Source of the DNA: JALYOK01 sp963840785
GTDB taxonomy: Bacteria; Pseudomonadota; Gammaproteobacteria; Burkholderiales; JALYOK01
Direction of reading: 5' to 3'
DNA length: 64,000 nucleotides
Assembly: GCA_963840785.1 (NCBI GenBank)
Contig: CAWJAF010000009.1
Span: 1-64,000, forward strand
Within the stretch, counting starts at the first letter, position 1; every line of letters begins with the position of its first letter. Shown here piece by piece: positions 57,046 through 64,000 of the stretch. Under the pieces are notes generated by a model. The model made no database searches. It saw nothing but the letters and a program-made list of their open reading frames with translations, and was not told where the DNA came from. Position numbers and translations under genes: made by a program.

Positions 57046-59097
57046 TTATTTTCGCGCGCCGCGACGCACGACCACGACTAGGCTAAGCAACAGCAGTAAA
57101 GGCAACGTCGGATCGAGCCCCTGCGTTGATGTAATCGCACATCCGCCACCGGAACTACCACTGCTGCCGCCGTCATCCGGAGATGTCGCCGGCCCGGAAC
57201 CGGTTAGCGCAACGGCAAGATCAACGTTCGCCGCAATCACGATATCGGCCGTGCGAATGTTGTTTCCCTTCGCCGTAAACGTCACGTCGATCTCGCACTC
57301 AGACCCAGGGCCGAGGTCAAATGGATAGCCGCTGGCGCTGTTTAAGTCTGCGCACGTTGTGCTCGCGGCAAAATCGTTTAGATGCGCCCCGGCAACGAGC
57401 ACATTCTCGATGCGAATGGTTGAGGCGCTGTTATTTCGAACGATAAATGTCCGTGGTGTCGAGGATATCCCCAGCGCGCCAGTGCCAAAATCAATTAGGC
57501 TGAGCGGATTGCCATTCAGATCCAGCAAACTAAGTATCGATTGTTGGGCGCCGGTGACCGCGGCGGCGGCGTCGACGACATATTGCTGACAGGGATTATT
57601 TGAGGTCAAGCCGCAATCCAATCCCTTTTGAGTTTGATTCGAGGGCCTGCGGGCGGTCGCTTGGAGAATCGCTTTTATCTGCGCCGGCGTCAGATTCGGA
57701 TTCACGCTGAGCATCAATGACGCGACGCCACTGACGATCGCGCTAGAAAAGCTAGTGCCAAAGAGTGAGGCGGTGGAATTATCATTGAACGGCGTGGTGT
57801 CGCCGCGATCATTGATCGATAACATTCCGTTCTGACCTACATCACCGGAGGCTTTTGTAATTAAACCGCCGGGCGCAGACAGAGTGATTGCCGTGCCAAA
57901 ATTGCTATAGGTTGACGCGAAATTTCCGTCGATCAACGTCGCCGCAACACTGATGACGCCGCCGCAGTTTGCCGGTACGGAATTGCTCGCGTCCTCATTG
58001 CTGTTCCCTGCAGCGACGACGACCGTCGCGCCTCTCGCCACAACGTCGTTAATCGCACTTTGCATGGTCCGCGTGCAACTGGCGGGCGTTGTCTCCGACG
58101 GAATACCTAGGCTGAGGTTGAGAATTTTCGCCGGACTCGCGCTTACGTCCGCGCAAGGATCTTGAGAATTGCAAGGAACCGCTATGCCAACGGACCAGCG
58201 CATCCCGTCGACTATGTCCGACGTGTAGCCACCGCATTTGCCCAGAACGCGAACCGAACGGATTTTCGCCGCCCAGTTAATTCCCGCAATATTGTCGTTG
58301 TTGGGATTAGCGGCGATGATGCCGGCGACATGGGTGCCGTGCCAGTCGCTGGGTGTTTCAAACGTGCAACTGGAAAAATTGCCCGTGCCCGCTTCTGTGG
58401 CGGTAATCCAATTGCCAGGATCTTTTGCGTCACTGTCACGGCCGTTGCCGTCGTTCGCGGTATCAAAAGAACCGTTCGGATCGGCGCTGATGAAATCGTA
58501 GCCCGTGACAAGGCGGCCGGCGAGGTCGCTGTGTTGCAACACGCCGGTATCGATCACGGCGATTACGGTCGACGTGGAACCCGTTGTGATGTCCCAGGCC
58601 GCTGGTGCATTAACGCCGCTAAGGGAATTCGATAAGTACCATTGATTCAATAGAACCGGATTACCAGCCGTGCCGTAATTAATTCCAGGGCTAAAGCCGG
58701 GGTCGCTGGGCGTTGCCATTGGGAACATTTTGTAGTCGGGCTCGGCGTATTCCACGCTTGGATCGGCTTCAAGGCGCACCGCCATCTTGCGCGCCTCCTC
58801 GTTACTGATCGATTGCGGTAGCGCGATGACCTCAACGCGATCACCGAGCGATCGCACGTGGCGCAGTGTTGTCCCGGCAGTGACGGCAAGCGTCGACGCA
58901 CGCACGGCGCCGCTAGCGGTTTGGTCTTTGAATTTGACGATCAAGCGATTGGTTGATTGCGCTGCGTGCGCCGCTAGGCTGGCGCGCAGCCATTTCGGTG
59001 TCTGATCGATTTCGCTTTGTGCCTGGCTCGCTAATGAAGCCGCAAGCGCCAAGGAAAAAACGATGGCAAGGCCAATTTTCCTAATGATTTTTACCAT
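57046..59097 (-). CDS. S8 subtilisin-like serine protease with JDVT-CTERM-type sorting tail
   Basis: A 683-residue exported protease. Signal peptide residues 1-27; I9 propeptide ~50-122 (RLIVKFKDQTASG, SVEYAEPDYKMFP). Catalytic triad Asp183 (AVIDTGVLQHSDL), His253 (DWHGTHVAGI) and Ser449 (FGTSFSSAIVSG), oxyanion Asn364. Residues ~535-640 are a choice-of-anchor/ASH-like beta domain. The C-terminus (~650-683) is a sorting signal: GGGC, then LDPTLP, a Leu/Val helix and RRGARK. The cysteine just before the helix fits a lipid- or surface-attachment idea. It lies between gspF and gspG with its likely processing protease. The upstream I9 gene overlaps it by 17 bp. Confidence 0.9.
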   Translation of the reverse strand: MVKIIRKIGLAIVFSLALAASLASQAQSEIDQTPKWLRASLAAHAAQSTNRLIVKFKDQTASGAVRASTLAVTAGTTLRHVRSLGDRVEVIALPQSISNEEARKMAVRLEADPSVEYAEPDYKMFPMATPSDPGFSPGINYGTAGNPVLLNQWYLSNSLSGVNAPAAWDITTGSTSTVIAVIDTGVLQHSDLAGRLVTGYDFISADPNGSFDTANDGNGRDSDAKDPGNWITATEAGTGNFSSCTFETPSDWHGTHVAGIIAANPNNDNIAGINWAAKIRSVRVLGKCGGYTSDIVDGMRWSVGIAVPCNSQDPCADVSASPAKILNLSLGIPSETTPASCTRTMQSAINDVVARGATVVVAAGNSNEDASNSVPANCGGVISVAATLIDGNFASTYSNFGTAITLSAPGGLITKASGDVGQNGMLSINDRGDTTPFNDNSTASLFGTSFSSAIVSGVASLMLSVNPNLTPAQIKAILQATARRPSNQTQKGLDCGLTSNNPCQQYVVDAAAAVTGAQQSILSLLDLNGNPLSLIDFGTGALGISSTPRTFIVRNNSASTIRIENVLVAGAHLNDFAASTTCADLNSASGYPFDLGPGSECEIDVTFTAKGNNIRTADIVIAANVDLAVALTGSGPATSPDDGGSSGSSGGGCAITSTQGLDPTLPLLLLLSLVVVVRRGARK

Positions 59098-59446
59098 TTA
59101 AGTTTTCCTTTTGAGGTTGTAGTTTTCGATCCATCTCTGCGTATTCGATATCCGGGCGAGCCGAAATTTGCGCCAGCGCCCGATCCAGCGCAGCATCATC
59201 TCCGGATCCAGATAGCCTATAAATTTGCGCACCGCCGGACATCGGCCGTACGTGATGAATTTTTAATTTTGCTGTTTCGCTGAGGCTTTTTAGTATTGCG
59301 GCTGTTGCCGGTTCCGTATTCGCATCTTTAAACTTCACGATGATTTGCGCGACATCGTTACCAGGTTTTGACTCGGCACAAACGCAGCCCGCGATGCTGG
59401 CCAGAATCATCGCAAACGCGATCAGGGATTTTGAAAAGAGATTCAT
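59081..59446 (-). CDS. Lipoprotein consisting of a single I9 inhibitor/propeptide-like domain
   Basis: A 121-residue protein from ATG 59446. The signal sequence ends in a lipobox, Ile-Ala-Gly-Cys21 (MILASIAGC), so it is probably a lipoprotein. The remainder matches the I9 propeptide fold of the neighbouring S8 protease: AQIIVKFKDANTEPATAAIL, then RPDIEYAEMDRKLQ (like VEYAEPDYKM in the protease). No catalytic domain follows. It overlaps the protease gene by 17 bp. It may inhibit or help fold the protease; this is an inference from domain and position. Confidence 0.75.
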   Translation of the reverse strand: MNLFSKSLIAFAMILASIAGCVCAESKPGNDVAQIIVKFKDANTEPATAAILKSLSETAKLKIHHVRPMSGGAQIYRLSGSGDDAALDRALAQISARPDIEYAEMDRKLQPQKENLNGKNH

Positions 59447-59573
59447 GAGGTTCCTAAAGTCAAAAAATGCAATTGAGCCAGCAGCCGCCATGTTACTACT
59501 TCGCAGCCACGCATGCCTGGAGAGTGGCTCTGGTAGCGCCTCACAGGGCAATCATTATTGAAAATACGCGCGC

Positions 59574-60797
59574 TCACTTAATTAACGTATTCAGCTCAAA
59601 GATCGGCAGCAGAATGGCGATCACGATCAGTAATACTACGACGCCCATCACCAGCATTAACATCGGCTCGAGCAGGCTGGTCAGCGTCGACACGCGGCTT
59701 TCAATTTCTTGCGCTTGACTGGATGCCACCCGTTCCAGCATTTCGTCCAGTTTGCCGCTCTGTTCTCCGCTGGCAATCAAATGCACCATCACGGGCGGGA
59801 ACATTTTCGTGCTCGCCAACGAGCGCGATAAACTACCACCTTCACGCACTAACTTTTCCGTTTCGATCAATGCGTGTTTCATTGGTAAATTACTCACTAC
59901 GCCAACACCTGCTTGCAGCGCGGTTAACAGCGGTACCCGGCTCGAGACGAGAATGGCGAGCGTCGAGCCTAGCCTCGCAGTATTAACGCCGCGCACTAAA
60001 CGTCCGATGACAGGTAGCTTTAGCACGAAGCGATCGAAGCGCATGCGAATGGCCGGCTGCCTAAGCGCCCGCGCAAATAGCCATCCACCGGCGATCAATG
60101 CGATCAACCAATAGATACCCGTCGCGACAAGGAAATCGGATAGCGAAATCATCACGCGCGTGAGCAGTGGCAAAACTTGTTTCGAGTTCGCATAGACCGC
60201 GACAACTTTGGGTACGACATATGTGAGCAATCCCGTCACGACTAAGATTGCCACAACCGATACGACCGCCGGATAGACCATTGCCGTCGTGGTTTTTCGC
60301 TGTAGCGATTGGCGATCTTCCGTGTAGTCAGCGAGGCGATACATGACTTTCGATAGCTGGCCGGATTTTTCGCCGGCCTCGACAAGCGTGCGATACAACT
60401 CGGGAAACACCCGCGGAAATTGACCCATCGCGCGCGCCAAAGTTTGGCCCGCTAACACTTCGCCACGAACGCCCGCCAGCACTTGACGGATAAACTGGTT
60501 ATCGGCTTGCTCAATCAAGGCGTTCATGGTTTGCTCGACCGTCAAACTTGCACCAAGCAGCGTCGCAAATTGACGCGTCAATAGCGACAGTTGTGCGATC
60601 GACAGCTTGCGGCGCGAAGCTTTACGCGTGCTGATTTTTCCTGGCGCGTCGGATTGTTGCGTTAAGCCCTCGACTTCAATCGCCGTCAAGCCTTGTTCGC
60701 GCAGCATGGCACGCACTTGACGCTGACTGTCGGTCTCGAGCACGCCTTTGTGCACACGGCCCGTGCTATCTAGCGCTTGGTAACGGAAGCCAGCCAT
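59574..60797 (-). CDS. gspF: Type II secretion system inner-membrane protein GspF
   Basis: A 407-residue platform protein with two GspF/PilC cytoplasmic domains and three membrane helices. MAGFRYQALDSTGRVHKGVLE is the usual start; LSLLTRQFATLLGASLTVEQ, VFPELYRTLVEAGEKSGQLS and VHLIASGEQSGKLDEMLERV are domain repeats. It is the central membrane component contacting GspE and GspL. The four-helix protein gene separates it from gspE; the I9 lipoprotein follows after 127 bp. Confidence 0.96.
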   Translation of the reverse strand: MAGFRYQALDSTGRVHKGVLETDSQRQVRAMLREQGLTAIEVEGLTQQSDAPGKISTRKASRRKLSIAQLSLLTRQFATLLGASLTVEQTMNALIEQADNQFIRQVLAGVRGEVLAGQTLARAMGQFPRVFPELYRTLVEAGEKSGQLSKVMYRLADYTEDRQSLQRKTTTAMVYPAVVSVVAILVVTGLLTYVVPKVVAVYANSKQVLPLLTRVMISLSDFLVATGIYWLIALIAGGWLFARALRQPAIRMRFDRFVLKLPVIGRLVRGVNTARLGSTLAILVSSRVPLLTALQAGVGVVSNLPMKHALIETEKLVREGGSLSRSLASTKMFPPVMVHLIASGEQSGKLDEMLERVASSQAQEIESRVSTLTSLLEPMLMLVMGVVVLLIVIAILLPIFELNTLIK

Positions 60798-60804
60798 CTT
60801 GTTA

Positions 60805-60862
60805 AAGGATGAAGGATGAAGGATGAAACATCAAGGATGAGGGCGGAAGGATGAAGGATGAA
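60805..60862. repeat. Heptamer-rich repeat, inner end includes the right inverted arm
   Basis: The 7-mer AAGGATG occurs six times as a direct repeat in ~58 bp just before the gspF start. The stretch GGGCGGAAGGATGAAGGATGAA (60841-60862) is inverted relative to the copy at 61243-61265, at the other side of the four-helix gene. Confidence 0.7.
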
Positions 60863-60873
60863 TTTAACTAGGA

Positions 60874-61254
60874 TTATTGGGGCGGTTGAGTCTTCGTTTT
60901 TCTTTGCTTGGCAGACTTCGCTATGGTCACAAAAATAGAAATCAACTCGTCCGTTTCTTTGCGCAACTCATGTAATTCAATCGTTTGATCGATGCCAGAT
61001 TCGGACAGTAAGTCGAGCCAGTAAGCAGTTTCGTCAAGCTCTTGAAGAGCGCCCTCGATTTTACTAATGAAATCTGGGATTGATTTTCCCCTATTCGCTT
61101 CTCTGTACTGAGCACCAACAGACGTTGCCGAACGAAGCATTTGCCGACCCAAAACTTTTCCAACTTCACTCTTCGGCAGAGAAACAAACAATCTGATAAC
61201 AGCCAAAGAGTACCGCTTAGTGCGAAGGTTCAGATTATTACTTTCATCCCTCAT
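60874..61254 (-). CDS. Four-helix bundle protein (23S rRNA intervening-sequence / Avd-like family)
   Basis: A 126-residue basic, helical protein of the family first seen in 23S rRNA intervening sequences (YSLAVIRLFVSLPKSEVGKVLGRQMLRSATSVGAQYREANRGKS, then FISKIEGALQELDETAYWLDLL). Members form pentameric four-helix bundles; relatives are the Avd proteins of diversity-generating retroelements. The gene lies inside the T2SS operon between gspE and gspF and is flanked by inverted GGATGAA-rich repeats; its ATG lies within one of them. No reverse transcriptase or rRNA is near. A recent insertion is likely. Confidence 0.85.
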   Translation of the reverse strand: MRDESNNLNLRTKRYSLAVIRLFVSLPKSEVGKVLGRQMLRSATSVGAQYREANRGKSIPDFISKIEGALQELDETAYWLDLLSESGIDQTIELHELRKETDELISIFVTIAKSAKQRKTKTQPPQ

Positions 61255-61265
61255 CCTTCCGCCTT
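61243..61265. repeat. Inverted repeat arm upstream of the four-helix gene
   Basis: On the minus strand this arm reads AAGGCGGAAGGATG followed by AGGGATGAA, which pairs with the plus-strand copy at 60841-60862 at ~20 of 22 positions. It includes the start codon of the four-helix gene. Related GATGGCGG/AAGGATG matter extends to about 61290. Confidence 0.65.
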
Positions 61266-61297
61266 CATCTTTGCACTCGCCGCCATCATCCTTGCCC

Positions 61298-62839
61298 TCA
61301 ACTTTCGCGTGTCACTCTAACAATTTCTTCAAAACTAGTTAATCCTTCTGCGACCCAGCGCATACCATCCTTGCGTAGGCTGATCATGCCGCTGCGCGCC
61401 GCGTGATCGCGAATGTGTTGTTCCGCTGCGGCGTCGTGGACCATTTGGCGAATTTCATCGTCGACGGTAATGAGTTCGTAAATGCCGCTGCGGCCCAGGT
61501 AGCCGGTCCAGTTACACGCGGCGCAGCCGACGGCGCTGTAAATGATTTCGGGGACGGTACCGCCGTTAAACGCTTCGCGTACTTCGACATCCGGCGCGTG
61601 GGGCTTGCGGCATTCTTTGCAAGTTAAGCGCACTAATCGCTGCGCTAAAACGCCAAGCAATGTTGACGCGAGCAAAAAAGGTTCGATGCCCATATCGATC
61701 AAGCGCGTCACCGCGCTGGCGGCGTCGTTGGTGTGTAGCGTCGCTAAGACTAAGTGGCCGGTCAAACTCGCTTGCACGGCGATTTGTGCCGTTTCCAAAT
61801 CGCGGATCTCACCGATCATGATGACGTCCGGATCTTGCCGCAAAATTGCGCGTAGTGCGCGCGCGAACGTCATTTCAATTCGAGCGTTTACCTGAGTTTG
61901 GCCGACGCCGTCCAAATCGTACTCGATCGGATCTTCCACCGTCATCATATTGAGCGTCGCCGAATCGAGGCGCGACAGCGCAGCGTAAAGCGTCGTCGTT
62001 TTGCCGGAACCCGTTGGACCGGTGACGAGAACAATCCCATGCGGCTGATGAATCAGTTTGTCGAGACGATCTAAGGTCACTGACGGCATGCCGAGCTTGT
62101 CGAGGTTGAGGCGACCGGCTTGCTTATCGAGCAAGCGCAACACCACGCGTTCGCCATGACCGGTGGGCAAGGTCGATACGCGCACATCAACGGGCCGGCC
62201 GGCGAGGCGCAAGGTAATGCGGCCATCTTGCGGCAAGCGTTTTTCGGCAATGTCGAGCTGTGCCATGATCTTGATGCGTGAGACGACCGCAGCGTGCAAC
62301 GCGCGCGGCGGTTCGAGTACATCACGCAATGCGCCATCGACGCGAAAACGTACGACGGAGCGATTCTCGAACGGTTCAATGTGAATGTCCGATGCATTCT
62401 CACGCAGTGCTTGCGTGAGCAGTGCATTAATCAAGCGAATAATCGGCGCGTCGTCTTCGGCTTCGAGCAGATCCGTAATCTGTGGCAGTTCTTGCGCCAG
62501 CGTGGCCAAGTCCATGTCTTGGCCCATGTCGCCGATCAACTGCTGCGCTTCGTTATCTTGGCGTGAATAGACTTGCGCTAAGGATTGTTCGAAGCGTTCT
62601 TTATCGAGCACCAGAGGTCGTACGCGCTGGCGCAAAATGCGGCGTGTCTCCGCTAGCGCGCTTGAGTCCAGATCCTCTCGTACCCATAGTTCAATCGCAT
62701 CGCCCTCTTGACGTACGGCGATGACGCCCTTCGCTTTGGCGAAATGATAGGGCAGGCGCCGACTCACTTGCGGGTCAGGATGGCTTAAAGCCGCGGGTTG
62801 CGCACTGGCGAGTTCCGCAGCGCGAGTGATCGTGTTCAC
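61298..62839 (-). CDS. gspE: Type II secretion system ATPase GspE
   Basis: A 513-residue secretion ATPase. It has Walker A GIVLVTGPTGSGKTTTLYAA, the Asp box DPIEYDLDGVGQ, Walker B RQDPDVIMIGEIRDLETAQ, the His box LTGHLVLATLHTNDAASAV and the tetracysteine zinc motif with CKECRKPHAPDVEV and CAACNWTGYLG. It powers pseudopilus assembly. GTG 62839 overlaps the gspD stop by 4 bp. gspF follows after the inserted four-helix gene. Confidence 0.97.
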   Translation of the reverse strand: MNTITRAAELASAQPAALSHPDPQVSRRLPYHFAKAKGVIAVRQEGDAIELWVREDLDSSALAETRRILRQRVRPLVLDKERFEQSLAQVYSRQDNEAQQLIGDMGQDMDLATLAQELPQITDLLEAEDDAPIIRLINALLTQALRENASDIHIEPFENRSVVRFRVDGALRDVLEPPRALHAAVVSRIKIMAQLDIAEKRLPQDGRITLRLAGRPVDVRVSTLPTGHGERVVLRLLDKQAGRLNLDKLGMPSVTLDRLDKLIHQPHGIVLVTGPTGSGKTTTLYAALSRLDSATLNMMTVEDPIEYDLDGVGQTQVNARIEMTFARALRAILRQDPDVIMIGEIRDLETAQIAVQASLTGHLVLATLHTNDAASAVTRLIDMGIEPFLLASTLLGVLAQRLVRLTCKECRKPHAPDVEVREAFNGGTVPEIIYSAVGCAACNWTGYLGRSGIYELITVDDEIRQMVHDAAAEQHIRDHAARSGMISLRKDGMRWVAEGLTSFEEIVRVTRES

Positions 62840-64000
62840 GGCTGGACGGGTTTCAGTGGGTCGCGATGCACGTTATTTGGCGTCGTTTTGGGCTCGACGG
62901 GCGGTGAATCTTGCGATTCAAGCGTGGTGGCCTCTGGCGACGGCGCGCTGATTAACGGCATCGTCACCGCGCCTTTCGGTATTTTCGTCAAGGGTGCCGT
63001 CGACGATTTTTTGTTATTGATTTGCGGTTTGACTGGGGCGGGTGGAATCGCCGGCAATTGTGGCACCGGCATGTCCGGCAGAATCCAGCGATGCTCCGGC
63101 GCAGTGAGGCCTTGTTCGTTGCGGATATAGTCGTAGCGCTCGTTGGTAATCAGTTGCGGTGCTTGGGTATCGCGCAGAATTACCGGGCGAATAAATACCA
63201 TCAAATTCACTTTGTCGCGAGTGCGTTTTTCGTACTTAAACAAGTTGCCGAAAAACGGGATATTGCCCAGCACCGGCACTTGATCGACATTGACGCGCAC
63301 TTCGTCTTGTATCAAGCCACCGAGCACAACTATTTGCCCATCGTCGACGAGAATGGTCGAATCAATGGATCGCTTATTCGTGATGAATCCCGCCGTGCTA
63401 TTCGCGCCCAAGCTTGAAACTTCTTGCGATAGGGTTAGTTTCACCGTGCCGCCTTCGGACACGGTCGGTTTGACTTTGAGTTGTAAGCCAACGTCTTTTC
63501 GTTCGATGGTTTGGAATGGATTTGCCAGCCCACCGGTGGTCGCGGTTTGCGTGCCGGTAATGAAAGGCACGTTTTGACCGACGACGATTTTCGCTTCTTC
63601 GTTATCAACGGTGAGAATATTTGGCGTGGAAAGAATATTGACGTTGCCGTCGGCTTCAAGCGCGCGAGCAAGTACACCGAGATTCAAAATTGTTGCACCG
63701 CCAATGCTGATCTTGCCTTTGAGAATACCGATATTGAGGCCAGTCCCGGCGCCTGTGATGTTAGTTGCGACAGCGCCAATGTTGTTATTGACACCGCCCG
63801 TGTTGAAGTTCGTTCCACCGACGCCGCGCACGCCTGTGTCGTTAATGCCACTCAATTCTTGCCACTGAATGCCGAACTCGGACGCCTTGTTGGTTGAAAC
63901 TTCCACTATCAGTGCCTCGACAAATACTTGCGCCCGACGGGCGTCGAGCTTATCGATCACACCGCGTAGGCCGTTGTAAACATAATCCGGCGCAACGATC
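62836..64000 (-). CDS. gspD: Type II secretion system secretin GspD (5' end outside window)
   Basis: The last ~387 residues of an outer-membrane secretin; the frame stays open to base 64000. Visible parts are RAQVFVEALIVEVSTNKAS (N3/secretin start), NILSTPNILTVDNEEAKIVVGQNVPFITG, GLQLKVKPTVSEGGTVKLTL and VPVLGNIPFFGNLFKYEKR, all secretin signatures. The C-terminal tail after ~residue 300 of this part is Pro/Thr-rich and longer than usual (PAIPPAPVKPQINNKKSS). It forms the outer-membrane channel. gspC is expected upstream, outside the window. Confidence 0.95.
   Translation of the reverse strand, partial: IVAPDYVYNGLRGVIDKLDARRAQVFVEALIVEVSTNKASEFGIQWQELSGINDTGVRGVGGTNFNTGGVNNNIGAVATNITGAGTGLNIGILKGKISIGGATILNLGVLARALEADGNVNILSTPNILTVDNEEAKIVVGQNVPFITGTQTATTGGLANPFQTIERKDVGLQLKVKPTVSEGGTVKLTLSQEVSSLGANSTAGFITNKRSIDSTILVDDGQIVVLGGLIQDEVRVNVDQVPVLGNIPFFGNLFKYEKRTRDKVNLMVFIRPVILRDTQAPQLITNERYDYIRNEQGLTAPEHRWILPDMPVPQLPAIPPAPVKPQINNKKSSTAPLTKIPKGAVTMPLISAPSPEATTLESQDSPPVEPKTTPNNVHRDPLKPVQP

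Noticed and set aside
60805..60862. Possible CRISPR or tandem-repeat array
   Set aside because: The units are 7 bp without spacers; they are short direct repeats flanking the four-helix gene.

Overview
The window is bacterial chromosome, most likely from a betaproteobacterium. The evidence is the trxB-smr / ftsK-lolA-rarA-serS-ispD-ispF neighbourhood, a LivM of the long-N-terminus type, a soluble NAD-dependent formate dehydrogenase operon (fdsGBA-fdhD-fdsD), a TRAP dicarboxylate system, a PQQ alcohol dehydrogenase and a complete run of type II secretion genes. No rRNA, tRNA, CRISPR, prophage or insertion sequence was found.

Layout. 1-3 kb: end of an acyl-CoA synthetase gene, then livH and livM. 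3.2-5.4 kb: a PQQ-dependent alcohol dehydrogenase with lanthanide-type active-site residues and its cytochrome c. 6.2-8.5 kb: a Fur-like site, bfd, bfr, cytochrome b561 and YceI. 8.5-10.8 kb: an outer-membrane protein and an aromatic amino acid decarboxylase. 11.4-14.4 kb: a dctPQM TRAP operon. 14.7-19.5 kb: two large secreted proteins (a PQQ sugar dehydrogenase and a beta-helix protein) sharing four copies of one beta-rich module. 19.5-23.6 kb: valine catabolism (mmsA, mmsB, MaoC hydratase, 3-hydroxyisobutyryl-CoA hydrolase). 23.8-33.3 kb, all on the minus strand: trxB, smr, a lipid A aminoarabinose (Arn) cluster without arnD, purE, purK. 33.4-40.9 kb: ftsK, lolA, an unknown secreted protein, rarA, serS, ispD, ispF. 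41-43.2 kb: a YheT hydrolase and an ECF sigma/cupin anti-sigma pair. 43.4-51.1 kb: a ModE/periplasmic-binding fusion regulator divergent from the fds operon. 51.1-64 kb, minus strand: gspD-E-[four-helix protein]-F-[I9 lipoprotein, S8 protease, CPBP protease]-G-H-I-J-K-L-M-N.

The main find is in the type II secretion operon. Between gspF and gspG sit three genes: a subtilisin-like protease with a C-terminal sorting tail of the JDVT-CTERM kind (Leu-Asp-Pro-Thr, hydrophobic helix, Arg-rich end), a glutamic-type CPBP intramembrane protease carrying all the MrtJ-like motifs, and a lipoprotein made of one I9 inhibitor/propeptide domain. This suggests a dedicated secretion, sorting and inhibition unit for one protease. 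A separate four-helix-bundle (23S intervening-sequence type) gene, flanked by inverted heptamer-rich repeats, sits between gspE and gspF.

A caution on quality: reading frames are broken by single-base indels in distinct blocks (about 1.96-5.0 kb, 8.6-9.6 kb and 23.8-37.0 kb, plus one at 38.05 kb). Essential genes such as ftsK, trxB, lolA and purEK are hit, while 10-23.6 kb and 38.1-64 kb read cleanly. The most likely cause is uncorrected long-read assembly error, so broken genes are listed as CDS over their whole reconstructed extent.
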